A DNA stretch of 64,000 nucleotides from PFJX01 sp031426735 (GTDB lineage Bacteria > Pseudomonadota > Gammaproteobacteria > Burkholderiales > Thiobacillaceae): assembly GCA_031426735.1 (NCBI GenBank), contig JASJPK010000107.1, positions 1 to 64,000 on the forward strand, written 5' to 3'. Below, in pieces: positions 26,886 to 38,500 of this stretch. Made by a program: the position numbers and the translations under genes. The notes under the pieces are model-generated. The model saw nothing but the letters and a program-made list of their open reading frames with translations. It had not been told where the DNA came from and searched no databases. Position 1 is the stretch's first letter; the number at the start of each line of letters is the position of its first letter.

Positions 26886-27607
26886 GGCGTTTCCGTCCGA
26901 ACAAAATGCTGGAAGCGGGCTTCCATCTGGTCGTAGAGCGTTCGCTCCGCCGGACCGATGCCATAAAACGCGCACATATCGCGCAATCTGAAACGGGGCG
27001 AGAGTTGCGGCGGGACATCCTGAAAAAACAGCTGCGCCGCGCGGTACAGCACGTATTTAAGCGGCACGGCAAAGCCAAGCACCCATTCGTAATCGATCAG
27101 ATGCCAGCGCGTGTCGTGCAGGATCAGGTGATCGAAGCCTTGGTCGATATTGCCGCACTTCACCGTGATCTCGGCCTCAAGGCAAAGGTCGGCGAAAATG
27201 TCTGCGCGCTGTCCCGGCCCGCGCAGGTCTGCCGCCAACGGGTCGAATGCGGTGATGAGGCGGCGATAGCTGTCGAGCAAGGATTCAAGGCCTGACTGAT
27301 TGTTGCGGCGAAGCGCCTGGACCAGCTGCTGTTTGAGGCTGCTGCCTTCGACAAACGCCCATTCGAGTTGGTCGCCCTGCATTGCGCAGGCGCAGGCGCA
27401 AACCGGAGTCTGTTGCATGCGCATAATTTGATGATTCGCCGCCATGCGACGCAAATGCGCGATGCCTTCCGCATGCAGGGCGCGCTTGTGCACGCGCTTC
27501 TGGCCATCGGTGCCGACGACGATGCGGGTTTCGATCTGAAAACGCCGTGCCCGTCCGGGCGCGTCCTGTTGGAACAATACCTGATCGGTTCCGGCGGTTT
27601 CAGCCAT
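26882..27607 (-). CDS. Phosphotransferase-like protein (aminoglycoside/choline kinase fold)
   Basis: 241 residues, cytoplasmic. The recognisable part is the C-terminal catalytic-loop region: NIDQGFDHLIL followed by WHLIDYEWVLGF, which matches the NxD...N and IDxE pattern of APH-type kinases. The N-terminal lobe seems reduced, and a Cys cluster, VCACACAM (about 69-76), is unusual for this fold. It could phosphorylate a small molecule or sugar, or be an inactive relative. It overlaps the glycosyltransferase gene by 8 bp and the next gene by 4 bp. Confidence 0.6.
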   Translation of the reverse strand: MAETAGTDQVLFQQDAPGRARRFQIETRIVVGTDGQKRVHKRALHAEGIAHLRRMAANHQIMRMQQTPVCACACAMQGDQLEWAFVEGSSLKQQLVQALRRNNQSGLESLLDSYRRLITAFDPLAADLRGPGQRADIFADLCLEAEITVKCGNIDQGFDHLILHDTRWHLIDYEWVLGFAVPLKYVLYRAAQLFFQDVPPQLSPRFRLRDMCAFYGIGPAERTLYDQMEARFQHFVRTETP

Positions 27608-29129
27608 GCACGACCTTTACCAGAAAGTTTTCCAGCGATGCGATAGCGGCATCCTGATCGAACAGTTCGTCCACCCGAGCGCGCAATTGCGCGCGCACTT
27701 CGTCGCGCCAGACACTGTCATGCGCCAGGGCATGCGCAATGCGTAGGTAGTCGTCGGCATCGCGGGCGATGAGTTGTGCAAGACCCAGCTGTTTCAACAT
27801 CGCGGCGCTTTGCCTGCCGCGCATGAAGCCGCCCTCGAAGGTGACCAGCGGCAGTCCGCACGCCAGTGCATCGAGCGCGGTATTGCCACCCGACCAGTGC
27901 GGCGGATCGAGCATGACGTCGCAAAGCCGGTTGACCTCCAGGTAATCGGGGTGGCGCAGATAAGGCAGCACGACGACTCTTTGGCGAATATCCAGCGCAA
28001 AACGCGCGAACACGCTTGCCACCCGCTCAAGAAAACATCGGGTCAACGCCGGGCTATCCGCTTCGAACAGCACCAGAACGCCGTCGGCGTCATGGGCGAG
28101 TACGCCGGCCAGCAGCGGATCGAAGTCGGGATGCAGTTTGAACAGCGATTGCGGACACAGGTAAAGCGTCTTCGATTCGGGTAGGCCGAAATCGCGGCGA
28201 CTTTTCGAATTCGGGCAGACCGGACGCGGGTACGACACGCCGAGTCCATCCAGCAAGACCAGGTTTTCACGGTAATGCCGGTCGGCAGCGACAGGCTCGG
28301 CGGCGCCACTGGACAGGAAATAGTCGATGCTGGCCAGGCCGGTAGTCACCGGATGTCCCCAGCCGGCGCACTGCACCGGCGCCAGGCGTAGCGAGGCGAG
28401 CAGGAAGGAATGCGCATCCATGCCGAGCTCCGGGTAAATCAGGATATCCAGTTGTTCCGCCTGGATGCGTTGGCCGCAGGCATCGAGCGAGCCGAAACCG
28501 GGGGCGGCGAGATCGATGAAATGATCGGCTTGCGCGGCGATGTCGCGTGTCACCGCATCCCGCCGCGGGCTGTTATGGAAAACGAAAGTTTCGAAACGTG
28601 TCCGGTCGAGTTGGCTGATCCAGCGTCGAAAATAGCCGCCGACCGTGCATTGGCGGAAATAGCCGGATGCGAAACCGACCCGGATGCGCCGGCCCTGCAC
28701 ATCCTGTCGCGGCAGCGGCCGGGTCAGCGCGGGGAGGTGTGCGTCAATCAGGCTCGCGACGAAATCGCCGTAGCGACTTTGAAAAAACAGGTCGTTGCGG
28801 CCCTGATACGCCAGGAAAAAATTCACCTGCAACAGGTCATCAAGACAGCGTTGCGATGCCATGCGCAGAAATCGGGGCCGTTCGTCCAGCAAGACGTGGA
28901 GTCCGGATTCGACTCGCTCGCGCGCCGCCTGAACCGCTGCCGATGAGTCATATACCAAGGGCAGCGTCAAATGCACACCTATCGCCGCCGCGAGGTTGTC
29001 GGGATCACGCGCCAGCACGCGTCGATAGCGCGCTATCGCCTCCGCCGTGCGATTGCTCAAGGCAAGCAGTCTGGCCTGTTCCAGTTCCGTGTCGAGTTCC
29101 GAAAGTGGGATCGCATGGCGCGGTTTCAT
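27600..29129 (-). CDS. GT41-family glycosyltransferase (O-GlcNAc transferase/SPINDLY-like) with short TPR
   Basis: 509 residues from the ATG at 29129 (ACTGAGCG just upstream); an ATG at 29171 adds 14 residues and has no binding site. An N-terminal TPR unit (about 15-55) leads to a two-domain catalytic region. This shows GFASGYF, QCAGWGHPVTTGLASIDYF and the donor-site signature GGNTALDALACGLPLVTF with FMRGRQSAAML. Family GT41 includes eukaryotic O-GlcNAc transferase and bacterial HMW1C-type adhesin glycosyltransferases, which modify Ser/Thr or Asn of proteins in the cytoplasm. It starts the five-gene leftward operon and is divergent from the giant surface-protein gene, which makes that protein a candidate acceptor (inference). 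Confidence 0.85.
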   Translation of the reverse strand: MKPRHAIPLSELDTELEQARLLALSNRTAEAIARYRRVLARDPDNLAAAIGVHLTLPLVYDSSAAVQAARERVESGLHVLLDERPRFLRMASQRCLDDLLQVNFFLAYQGRNDLFFQSRYGDFVASLIDAHLPALTRPLPRQDVQGRRIRVGFASGYFRQCTVGGYFRRWISQLDRTRFETFVFHNSPRRDAVTRDIAAQADHFIDLAAPGFGSLDACGQRIQAEQLDILIYPELGMDAHSFLLASLRLAPVQCAGWGHPVTTGLASIDYFLSSGAAEPVAADRHYRENLVLLDGLGVSYPRPVCPNSKSRRDFGLPESKTLYLCPQSLFKLHPDFDPLLAGVLAHDADGVLVLFEADSPALTRCFLERVASVFARFALDIRQRVVVLPYLRHPDYLEVNRLCDVMLDPPHWSGGNTALDALACGLPLVTFEGGFMRGRQSAAMLKQLGLAQLIARDADDYLRIAHALAHDSVWRDEVRAQLRARVDELFDQDAAIASLENFLVKVVHG

Positions 29130-29171
29130 TTCGCGCTCAGTGGCATTTGTCGGGGGGCGGAAAACTGGCAT

Positions 29172-29572
29172 GCGGGGTGGCCAACGTGGCGGTTAAGGCA
29201 ATGTCTCGGACTGACGCAATTTGTTGACCAGCAGTGATTGGATAGGTATTTCGAACCGGACCAGGCAGGAAACGACGAAGTTAACCCGGGCATCATTCAG
29301 CAGCAATCTCAATCATCCCGATGCCGGCTGAAAAGGTAATTGTCTGAAATCGCTTGGGACATGTATTGAGCGCATGGCTTAGGTAAAACGTACCAGGAAA
29401 ATTTTGATTCAGAACAACGCTATTCATGGACTTAATTTTGCTAAATTTGCACCCCTAATATTGGGGTGTTGCTCCAGACGTATTACTGCCCAATTCGTAC
29501 GCTTCCGGCTTGGTTCGTTGCCAGTCGGCGTCGGATTTTTTCGTGCGTCTTGGGTGACCATAAGGGGACAAG
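29172..29572. other. Divergent promoter region between the GT41 operon and the giant gene
   Basis: About 400 bases, markedly more AT-rich than its surroundings at 29340-29460, with no gene visible. It must contain promoters for both directions, but I cannot name confident -35/-10 boxes and found no sigma-54 site. An inverted repeat lies at 29450-29468. The giant gene's ribosome binding site AAGGGGA is at 29562-29568. Confidence 0.6.
29450..29468. promoter_or_regulatory. Inverted repeat upstream of the giant gene
   Basis: CACCCC, TAATATT, GGGGTG: perfect 6-bp arms around a 7-base AT-rich centre, about 105 bp before the giant gene start. Symmetry and place suggest an operator or a leader hairpin. 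Confidence 0.4.
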
Positions 29573-32500
29573 ATGTTCATGCGAAAAAGTAAAAACCGAC
29601 TTCCGTGCAGGAAGCAATTGGTCCGTTCGTTACGTGATGCTTTTCGCGTCGAACCGCTTGAACCCAGAGTGCTGCTCTCGGCGGACCCTGTCATGGGGGC
29701 CGTTCAGGCCATCCTGCCGGATGACCGGGAACAGGATCAGCTGGGTGCGTATGACATCCTCGCCCAGCAGGATTCCTTCGACGAAGCGCAGCCTTTCCGG
29801 ATCGAACACGCGCTGTTCGAACGCCAATATCAGCCGGCAAGCTACGATTTCCCGGTCGACAAGATCACCTTCGACATGGCGCGTTTGTCCGAAGGCCAGG
29901 GCTACATGGACAGCGTTTTCGTGGTGGCGGCCAATGAGACGCTGGCCGGTAGCGGAACGCTCAACGTCAGCATTCTCAACACCGGCACCATCAGTCCGGG
30001 CTATTCCCCCGGCATGCAGAACGTTGCCAGTTACACCCAGACCGAGGTCGGCACACTCAATATCGAGATCGGCGGCCTTGCCGCCGGTACGCAGTACGAC
30101 CAGATCAACGTAAGCGGTCTCGCCACGCTCGACGGCGCCCTGGCCGTTTCGCTGATCAATGGCTACAAGCCGAGCGAAGGCGATAGTTTCGACATCATGA
30201 CCTTCGGATCGGTCAGCGGCCGTTTCGACTCCGGCAGCGGTCTGCTTTATGCCGGCGATGGCATCTACTTCGAGGTTGCGCAGGACGCCAATGGCTTGAC
30301 CCTGGTCGCGCATGAACTGGACGAGTACTCCAGTTTCGTTCTGAACGCCTTGGTGGGTGAATCGGAGAATGCGGTTGGCAAGTGGCTCAACTTCGATTAT
30401 TTCCAGGACGTCGCCCCGGTATCGTTCAGCGGTTCGCTGGATCTGGACAACGGCTTTTTCCTGAGCGGCAATTTCACGCTCGGTTATGACGCCCACGAGT
30501 CGCTGCTCAACCCGCTCGACGGGCAGGCGATCGACGTCGCCTATTGGCAGCTGGGCCTGGTCGACGGAGCAGGCTTTATCGGACTCGGTGGCCCGGCCGA
30601 CAACCCGGGCGCCAAGGGCATCGGCTTCAGCAATGCCGATTTCGGCCTGGTCTTCGTCGACCCCGAAGCCTTGAGCGCGGATTACGGTTGGATCATCGGC
30701 GAGGGTTCGGTCGGTGCCATCGACGTCGTCGGCATCTCCGCCCTGACCGCCAGCGGCAGCAATCTGGCGTTTGCGTTCAATCTGGGCCTGGGTACGCTTG
30801 CCGATAACAGCGCCAACGCCAGCGTGGTCGACTTTTCCGCCACGCCGTTCACGTTGGGTGGCTTCGTCCTGAATGACGACGGCAGCCGTGGCGAATATCT
30901 GCTGCTGTCCGGCGGCATCAGTCTCGGCGTGGGCGACATTTCACTTTCCGGCGATCTCGGCATTTCCCTGGGCAGTGGCCAGATCCTCGTTGCCGGGCAC
31001 AACGTCAGCGCCAGTCTGGCCGCGGGCGGCGTCTCGGCGGGGATTGCCAATGGCGAGTTCGGCCTGATCATCGATGCTGCCGGCAAGATTGCCTTCGAAG
31101 GCAGCGGTTCGCTGGCATTGAGCGGTGGCGGTTTTGCCAACCTCAGCGCCGAATCGGCCAGCTTGCGGTTCAATCAAACCAACCAGGATTACAGCGGCCA
31201 GTCGTTCCAGTTCGCCGGCGATTTCCAGTACGTTTTCGGCAGTCTGGCCGCATCGACCAGCCTGCAAGCCGCCAGCGTCGTCGGCTTGGCCGCGAATCTG
31301 GGCGACAGCCTCAACATCGGCGGCGACTTTGCCTTCGAAGCGAGCGCCGATGGCAGTTCGATGACGGTCATCGCGGGCAACGCCTATGCCAAAGTGGCTG
31401 TCGGCAATTTTGCCGTGGGTGTCGAAAACGCTTCACTGGGCCTATTCATCAGTGCCGATGGACGTGTGCTCGAAGCCCAAGGTGGGCTCAGCGCCGACCT
31501 GGGCGATCTGATCAGTCTTTCCGCCAATACCGTCGCCGTACGCTGGAATGAAACGTCCACCGATTACAGCAACGTCAATCTGCAAGCCGCCGATCTCGGC
31601 TACACCTTTGATCCCGGCCTGACCGCGTCGCTGCAGGAAGTCAGCATCGGCGGCGCCAGCCTGCAACTGGGCGGATTCCTGATGGCCAGCGGCAGTCTGG
31701 CGGTGCGGCGAGGCGTCGAATCGACCCTGACGCTGGCCGACGGCAGCATGGTAACGGTCGATCAGCTCACCCTCGGCGGTAGCGGGCTGACCGCTCAACT
31801 CGGACTGAATACCGGCAGCACGGAGTTCGTCGGCTTCGATATCCAGGACATCGATCTGGCCCTGGCCCTGTTCGCCGATACCGGCGATGTATCGCATCAA
31901 TGGCAGGCGCTGAAAGGCAGTGTCGGCGCCGTTTCCCTTGCCGGTATCGACGGCTTGACCCTTTCCGCCGACAGCCTGGCCATCGAATACAACGCGGCCA
32001 GCGTTGGCCTTTCCGTCGTCGATTTTTCCGGCGCGCACGCATTGGATGTGCTCATAGCGCCGAGCCAATACATCACGCTGGACATGGACGGCGCCAAAGG
32101 CGAGTTGCTACAAGCCTCGGGCAACCTGACGGTGGACCTGTTCGGCTTCGTGCAACTGGAAGGCGGCTTCGCCATCGAGAAGAGCACCGAGACGGTGACC
32201 CTGGCGGACAGCGACCCGAGCGACGCCGTCCCGGCGGACGTGGTCAAGGTCGACCTGCTGAGCATCGGCGCCAGCGGCGTCGACGCGTTTGCCGGTGTCG
32301 GCGGCGGCACAGCGGGTGCGATCGGTCTCGAACTGCAGGAAGTGAACTTCGCGCTGGCGATTGCCAGCGACCAGCAGAACATCGCGCGCAAATGGACCGC
32401 GCTCTCCGCCACGGCGGGCACGATTGATCTGGTCGGCCTGGACGGCCTGGAAGTCACCGCCGACACGCTGAGCCTGGAAATCAACCAGGCCGCCAGCGAC

Positions 32501-35500
32501 GCCAGCCTGATCGACTGGCTCGCCATGCCGCTGGCAGTCGCCACCGGCCCGAGCAGCAGCCAGACGCTGGCAATGGATGGCAGCGTCGGCGAACTGCTGC
32601 GCGCCAGCGGCAACCTCACGCTCGACGTGTACGGCTTCTTCCAGGTCAGCGGCGGCTTCGCGTTCGAGAAATCCAGCACCGCCCTGCTGCTCAACGACGC
32701 CGGCGGCACGGAAATCGACGTCGACCTGCTCACCATCGGCGGCGCCGGCATCAACGCCTTCGCCGGCGTGGGCGGCGGCACTGCCAACGCCATGGGTCTC
32801 AACCTCAGCGGCGTCAACTTCGCCCTCGCCCTGATGAGCGAACAGGTGGACGTCGGCAGCGTTGCACGCAAATGGAGCGCCCTGCAAGCCGACGCCGACG
32901 GCGTCAGCCTGACCGGCATCGACGGCCTCACCGTCGCCGCCGACAGCCTCAGCGTCCAGATCAACCAGGCTGCCACCGACGGCACGGTGATCGACTTCGC
33001 CGCGCGCAACCTCGACGTCGCCACCGGTCCCGGCCAAAGCCAGACGCTCGCCCTCGACGGCGCCGACGGCGCACAACTCAAAGCCGCCGGCCACCTCGAA
33101 CTCGACGTGTTCGGCTTCCTGCAACTCGAAGGCGACTTCGCCTTCGAAAAGACCACCGACACGGTCACCCTCAACGACGCCACCGACACCACCGCCGCCA
33201 GCCAGGTCACGGTCGACCTGCTCACCGTGGGCGGCGACGGCATCGACGCCTTCGCCGGAATGAACGGCGGCACGGAAGAAGCCCTCGGCCTGCAACTGGC
33301 CGGCGTCCAGTTCGCCCTCGCGCTCGCCTCGGAAAAACCCAACGTCGTCAACGCCCGCAAATGGCTCAGCCTCGAAGCCAACGCCGGCAGCGCCGGCCTG
33401 ATCGGCATCGACGGCCTCACGCTGGGCGGCAGCGACCTGCACATCGAAATCAACCAGGCCGGCAACGCCGCAGCGGAAGCCGACGGCAGCCTGCTCGACC
33501 ACAGCACGAACGGCCTCGCAATCGCCACCGGCCCGTCCAGCACGCTCACGCTCGGCATGGACGGCAGCGAAGGCAAACTGCTCAAAGCCAGCGGCAACCT
33601 GCACCTCGACGTCTTCGGCTTCTTCCAGGCCGACGGCGGCTTCGCCATCGAACAGAAAACCAGCCAGATCACCCTGGCCGACACCGACAACGACGCCGGC
33701 ACCCCGGCCGAACAAGTCAGCATCGACCTGCTCGCCATCGGCGGCAGCGGCATCGACGCCTTCGCCGGCCTCAATGGCGGCCAGGACAACGCCTTGGGCC
33801 TCGCCCTGTCCGGCGTCGACTTCGGTCTCGCCCTGATGAGCGAACAACTGCCGGCCGGCAGCAGCGCCACCGCACGCGGCTGGACCGCCCTCAAAGCCAG
33901 CGCCGACAGCGTCGGCTTCATCGGCGTCGACGGCCTCAGCCTGTCCGCCAACGACCTCAGCGTCGAAATCAACCGCTCCAACGACCCCGTCACGATGCCG
34001 GTGGCCGACTTCGCCGCGCAAGGCCTCAGCATCCAGACTGGCCCCAGCAGCACACTCGACCTCGACATGGCCGGCAGTGACGGCCAACTGCTGCGCGCCG
34101 CCGGCAACCTCCAGCTCGACCTGTTCGGCTTCGTCCAGATCAGCGGCGACCTCGCCTTTGAAAAGCGCGACGGCGAAGTCACCCTCGCCGACAGCGACGA
34201 CAATCCCGCCACCCCGGCCGAAACCATCCAGGTCGACCTGCTCACGGTCGGCGGCCAGAACCTCAACGCCTTCGCCGGCCTCAACGGCGGCACCGAAAAC
34301 GAACTCGGCCTCAAGCTCGACGACCTCGACTTCGCCCTCGTACTGGCCGCCAGCAAAACCGAAGTCGACCGCAACTGGACCAGCCTGCAAGGCAGCGCCG
34401 GCGGCATCAGCCTGGTCGGCATCGACGGCCTCACCGTCGAAGCCACCAGCCTCGAAGTCGCCCTCAACCAAGCCGGCAAGATCGGCGACCAGGTCATCGA
34501 CTACGGCACGGGCGCCACCGACCTGGAAGTGCGCACCGGCCCCGCCAGCGCCCTCACGCTCGACCTCGACGGCAGCGAAGGCGAAATCATCAAGGCCGCC
34601 GGCCACCTCAGCCTCAACGTCTTCAACTTCTTCAGCGTCGAAGGCGACCTCGCCTTCCAGAAGATCGCCAACCAGAGCGTCACCCTCAGCAACGGCGAAC
34701 AAATCGACGTCGAACTGATGACCCTGGGCGGCCAGAACATCAGCGCCTTCGCCGGCATGAACGGCGGCAGCGCCGACGCCCTCGGCTTAAGCCTGGGCGA
34801 AGCCGACTTCGCCCTCGCCTTGATGACCGACAAGGCCGACGCCACGCACCAATACACCAGCCTGCAAGCCACCGCAGGCCTGGCCGAATTCATCGGCATC
34901 GACGGCCTCACGCTCAGCGCCGACACGCTCGCCGTCAACGTCAACCAAGGCATCACGCTCGCCGCCGAAGCCGAAATCAGCGACAGCCAGAACGCCCAAT
35001 GGAGCCTCAGCCTCACCCCCGGCAGCGCCGGCAGGCTCGACTTCGGCTACAACGGCGACAGCGCCGCGGTCAGCCTGAGCGGCACTGAGAGCAACCTCGA
35101 AGTCATCCAGAAACTTACCGCCGGCCTGGAAAGCCTCACCGGCATCGGCGCCGGCAACGTCGCCATCACCGGCAGCCGCTTCGAAGGCTACAGCATCGAA
35201 TTCATCGGCAGCCTGGCCGGCACCGACGTCGCCGGCCTCACGGTCGCCAGCAGCGCCGCCGCCATCAGCACCAGCGTCAGCACCACGCAAACCGCGCAAG
35301 CCGGCATTGACGAAGAAAAGCGCCTCAGCATCGAAACGCAACGCAGCGCACCGCCGGCGATCGACGTCGAAGTCAGCCAACTGACTGCCGCCACGACCGG
35401 CGGCAACGAAACCAAAGCCATCGTCTTCACCACCCCGTACAGCTCCAGCGGCACCTACAACATCACGCTGGGCAGCGACACGGAAACGGTGCGCTTCGCC

Positions 35501-38500
35501 CAGAACGACATCACCAACAACAAACGCTACATCCGCGAAGCGTTCGAAGCGCTGCTCAACGTCACCTCCGGCGTCGTCGTCACCTTCGACAACGGCAACA
35601 GCAGCGGCCACCGCTACCTCATCGAATTCCTCGGCAGCCTCGCCAACACCAATATTGCCGACATCAGCATCAGCGAAAGCATGTCGGGCGAAGTGCTGCC
35701 CTTCAACGTCACCCAGGGTGGCGGCGGCGCCGGCGAAACCCAGCGCGTCCTGATCGACACTGTCGCGACCGGCGGCTTCACGCTCAGCCTGACCTACAAC
35801 AACCAGACCTACACCACGGCCGAACTCGCCTTCGGCGCCAGCGCCGCGCAAGTGCAGACCGCGCTCAACACGGCAATCGCCAGCATCGGCAGCGCCACGG
35901 TCACGCTGGGCGGCGACGCCGCCTACCAGATTGCCTTCGGCGGCAACCTCGCCGGCAAGAGCCTGGCCGACCTCAAAGTCGGCCTCAACCCCGACGCCAC
36001 CGAGCCGTCCGGCAGCTTCCAGATCGAATACCAGGGCATCAAGACCGGCGCCATCCAGTACAGCGCCAACACCGCCACGCAGGCCGCCAACATTCAGGCC
36101 GCGCTGCAAGCGCACGCCGGCATCGGCGCCGGCAACGTCGTGGTCAGCTATGACGCAGCCGCCAGCACCGACAAAGTCGCCAGCTACAAAGTGCAATTCC
36201 AGGGCACCCTGGGCGACCAGAACATCGCCAACTTCACCAGCCACTACGGCAGTCTGGCGCTGGCCACGGTCAAACCGTGGGAAATCAGCGCCGGCGCCGC
36301 AGCCGTCGCCGAAGAACAACAGATCACCCTGACCAGCGACGCCAGCGCCGGCCAATTCAGCCTCAGCCTCACGCACGGCGGCCAGACCTACACGACAGAA
36401 AACCTCGCGCTCGACGCCACGCTGGCCGACGTACAAGCCGCGCTCGACGCCGCCTTTGCCGGCCTGACCGGCGCCGAAGTCAACGCCACGCTCTGGACCG
36501 GCGAAACGCTCAAAGTCCAATTTGGCGGCAACCTGGCCGGCGTCAACGTCGCGGCGATGCAAGTGACTGCCAGCGCCGAAGCGGGTACGGCGGAACTGAC
36601 GCAAGCGCAAATCGGGCAGACTGAAATCACGCCGGCCAAACCGGCGCAGACCCTGGTGGTCGACTACAGCGCGGGCGCGACCGAACTGGCCGTCGCCACC
36701 GGCCCCAACGGCGCCAGCCTTGACCTCAGCATGGACGGCGCCAAAGGCGAGTTGCTACAAGCCTCGGGCAACCTGACGGTGGACCTGTTCGGCTTCGTGC
36801 AACTGGAAGGCGGCTTCGCCATCGAGAAGAGCACCGAGACGGTGACCCTGGCGGACAGCGACCCGAGCGACGCCGTCCCGGCGGACGTGGTCAAGGTCGA
36901 CCTGCTGAGCATCGGCGCCAGCGGCGTCGACGCGTTTGCCGGTGTCGGCGGCGGCACAGCGGGTGCGATCGGTCTCGAACTGCAGGAAGTGAACTTCGCG
37001 CTGGCGATTGCCAGCGACCAGCAGAACATCGCGCGCAAATGGACCGCGCTCTCCGCCACGGCGGGCACGATTGATCTGGTCGGCCTGGACGGCCTGGAAG
37101 TCACCGCCGACACGCTGAGCCTGGAAATCAACCAGGCCGCCAGCGACGCCAGCCTGATCGACTGGCTCGCCATGCCGCTGGCAGTCGCCACCGGCCCGAG
37201 CAGCAGCCAGACGCTGGCAATGGATGGCAGCGTCGGCGAACTGCTGCGCGCCAGCGGCAACCTCACGCTCGACGTGTACGGCTTCTTCCAGGTCAGCGGC
37301 GGCTTCGCGTTCGAGAAATCCAGCACCGCCCTGCTGCTCAACGACGCCGGCGGCACGGAAATCGACGTCGACCTGCTCACCATCGGCGGCGCCGGCATCA
37401 GCGCCTTCGCCGGCATCAACGGCGGTACGGATGACGCCATGGGCCTGGAATTGAGCGATACCAGTTTCGCTCTGGCGTTGATGAGCGAACAGATGGCCGC
37501 CGGCAGTACCACGCCGGCACGCAAGTGGATGGGTTTGAAGGCCGAGGCGGGTGAGGTCGGCCTGGTCGGCATCGATGGCCTGACTCTGGCGGCGGACACC
37601 ATTTCCGTGGTGGTCACCGACGCTGCACTCGATGGCACCGTCGTCGATTTCAGTGCCATGCCGATGGTCGTGCCGACCGGTCCGGGTCTGGACATGACGC
37701 TGGACATGGACGGCGCTGAAGGCAAGGTGCTGAAGGCCAGCGGCCATCTCGATCTCGATGTGTTCGGCTTCTTCCAGGTCGAGGGCGACTTCGCCTTCGA
37801 GAAGAAGGCCGGGCAGGTCACGCTGGCCGATACCGATGACAACCCGGCGACGCCGGCGGAAGCAGTGACGGTCGATCTGCTGACCATCGGCGCCAACGAC
37901 GTTTATGCCTTCGCCGGCCTCAATGGCGGCACGGAAGACGCGCTCGGCCTGCAATTGGTCGGCGCCAGTTTTGCCATGGCGGCGGTGAAAGAGCGGGGCG
38001 GCGCAATGCGCCAATGGACCAGCCTGCAAGCTGAAGTCGATTCGGCCGCGCTGATCGGTGTCGATGGACTGACCCTGGCGGCGAACGATATTTCGGTGTC
38101 GATCAACAACGCCGGCGGTGCTTACGCGGTCATCGATTACAGCAGCGACGATCTGGCCATCACCACCGGTCCGAGCAGCAGTCTCACGCTCGACATGGAT
38201 GGCGCCGACGGCTCCTTGCTGAAAGCCAGCGGCAATCTGGAACTCGACGTGTTCGGTTTCTTCCAGGCTGATGGCGGTTTCGCGTTGGAGAAGAAGTCCG
38301 CCACGGTTACCTTGGCCGATACCGACGGCAACCCGGCGACGCCCGCCGAGACGGTGGATGTCGATCTGCTCACCATCGGCGCCAGTAATCTGGACGCTTT
38401 TGCCGGTGTCAACGGCGGTAGCGCCGATGCGCTCGGCCTGGCGCTGACCGATGTCAATTTCGGCCTGGCCTTGATGACAGAAAAGGTTGCCGTCGGCAGC

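Noticed and set aside
29172..29572. Sigma-54 promoter for the giant gene
   Set aside because: I searched this region for the GG-N10-GC spacing with consensus flanks and found no acceptable match on the plus strand.
32872..34080. Plus-strand Arg/Pro/His-rich frame overlapping the giant gene
   Set aside because: It is an out-of-frame reading of the C-ending-codon block. Composition is extremely biased (Arg/Pro/His) and no start signal is present.
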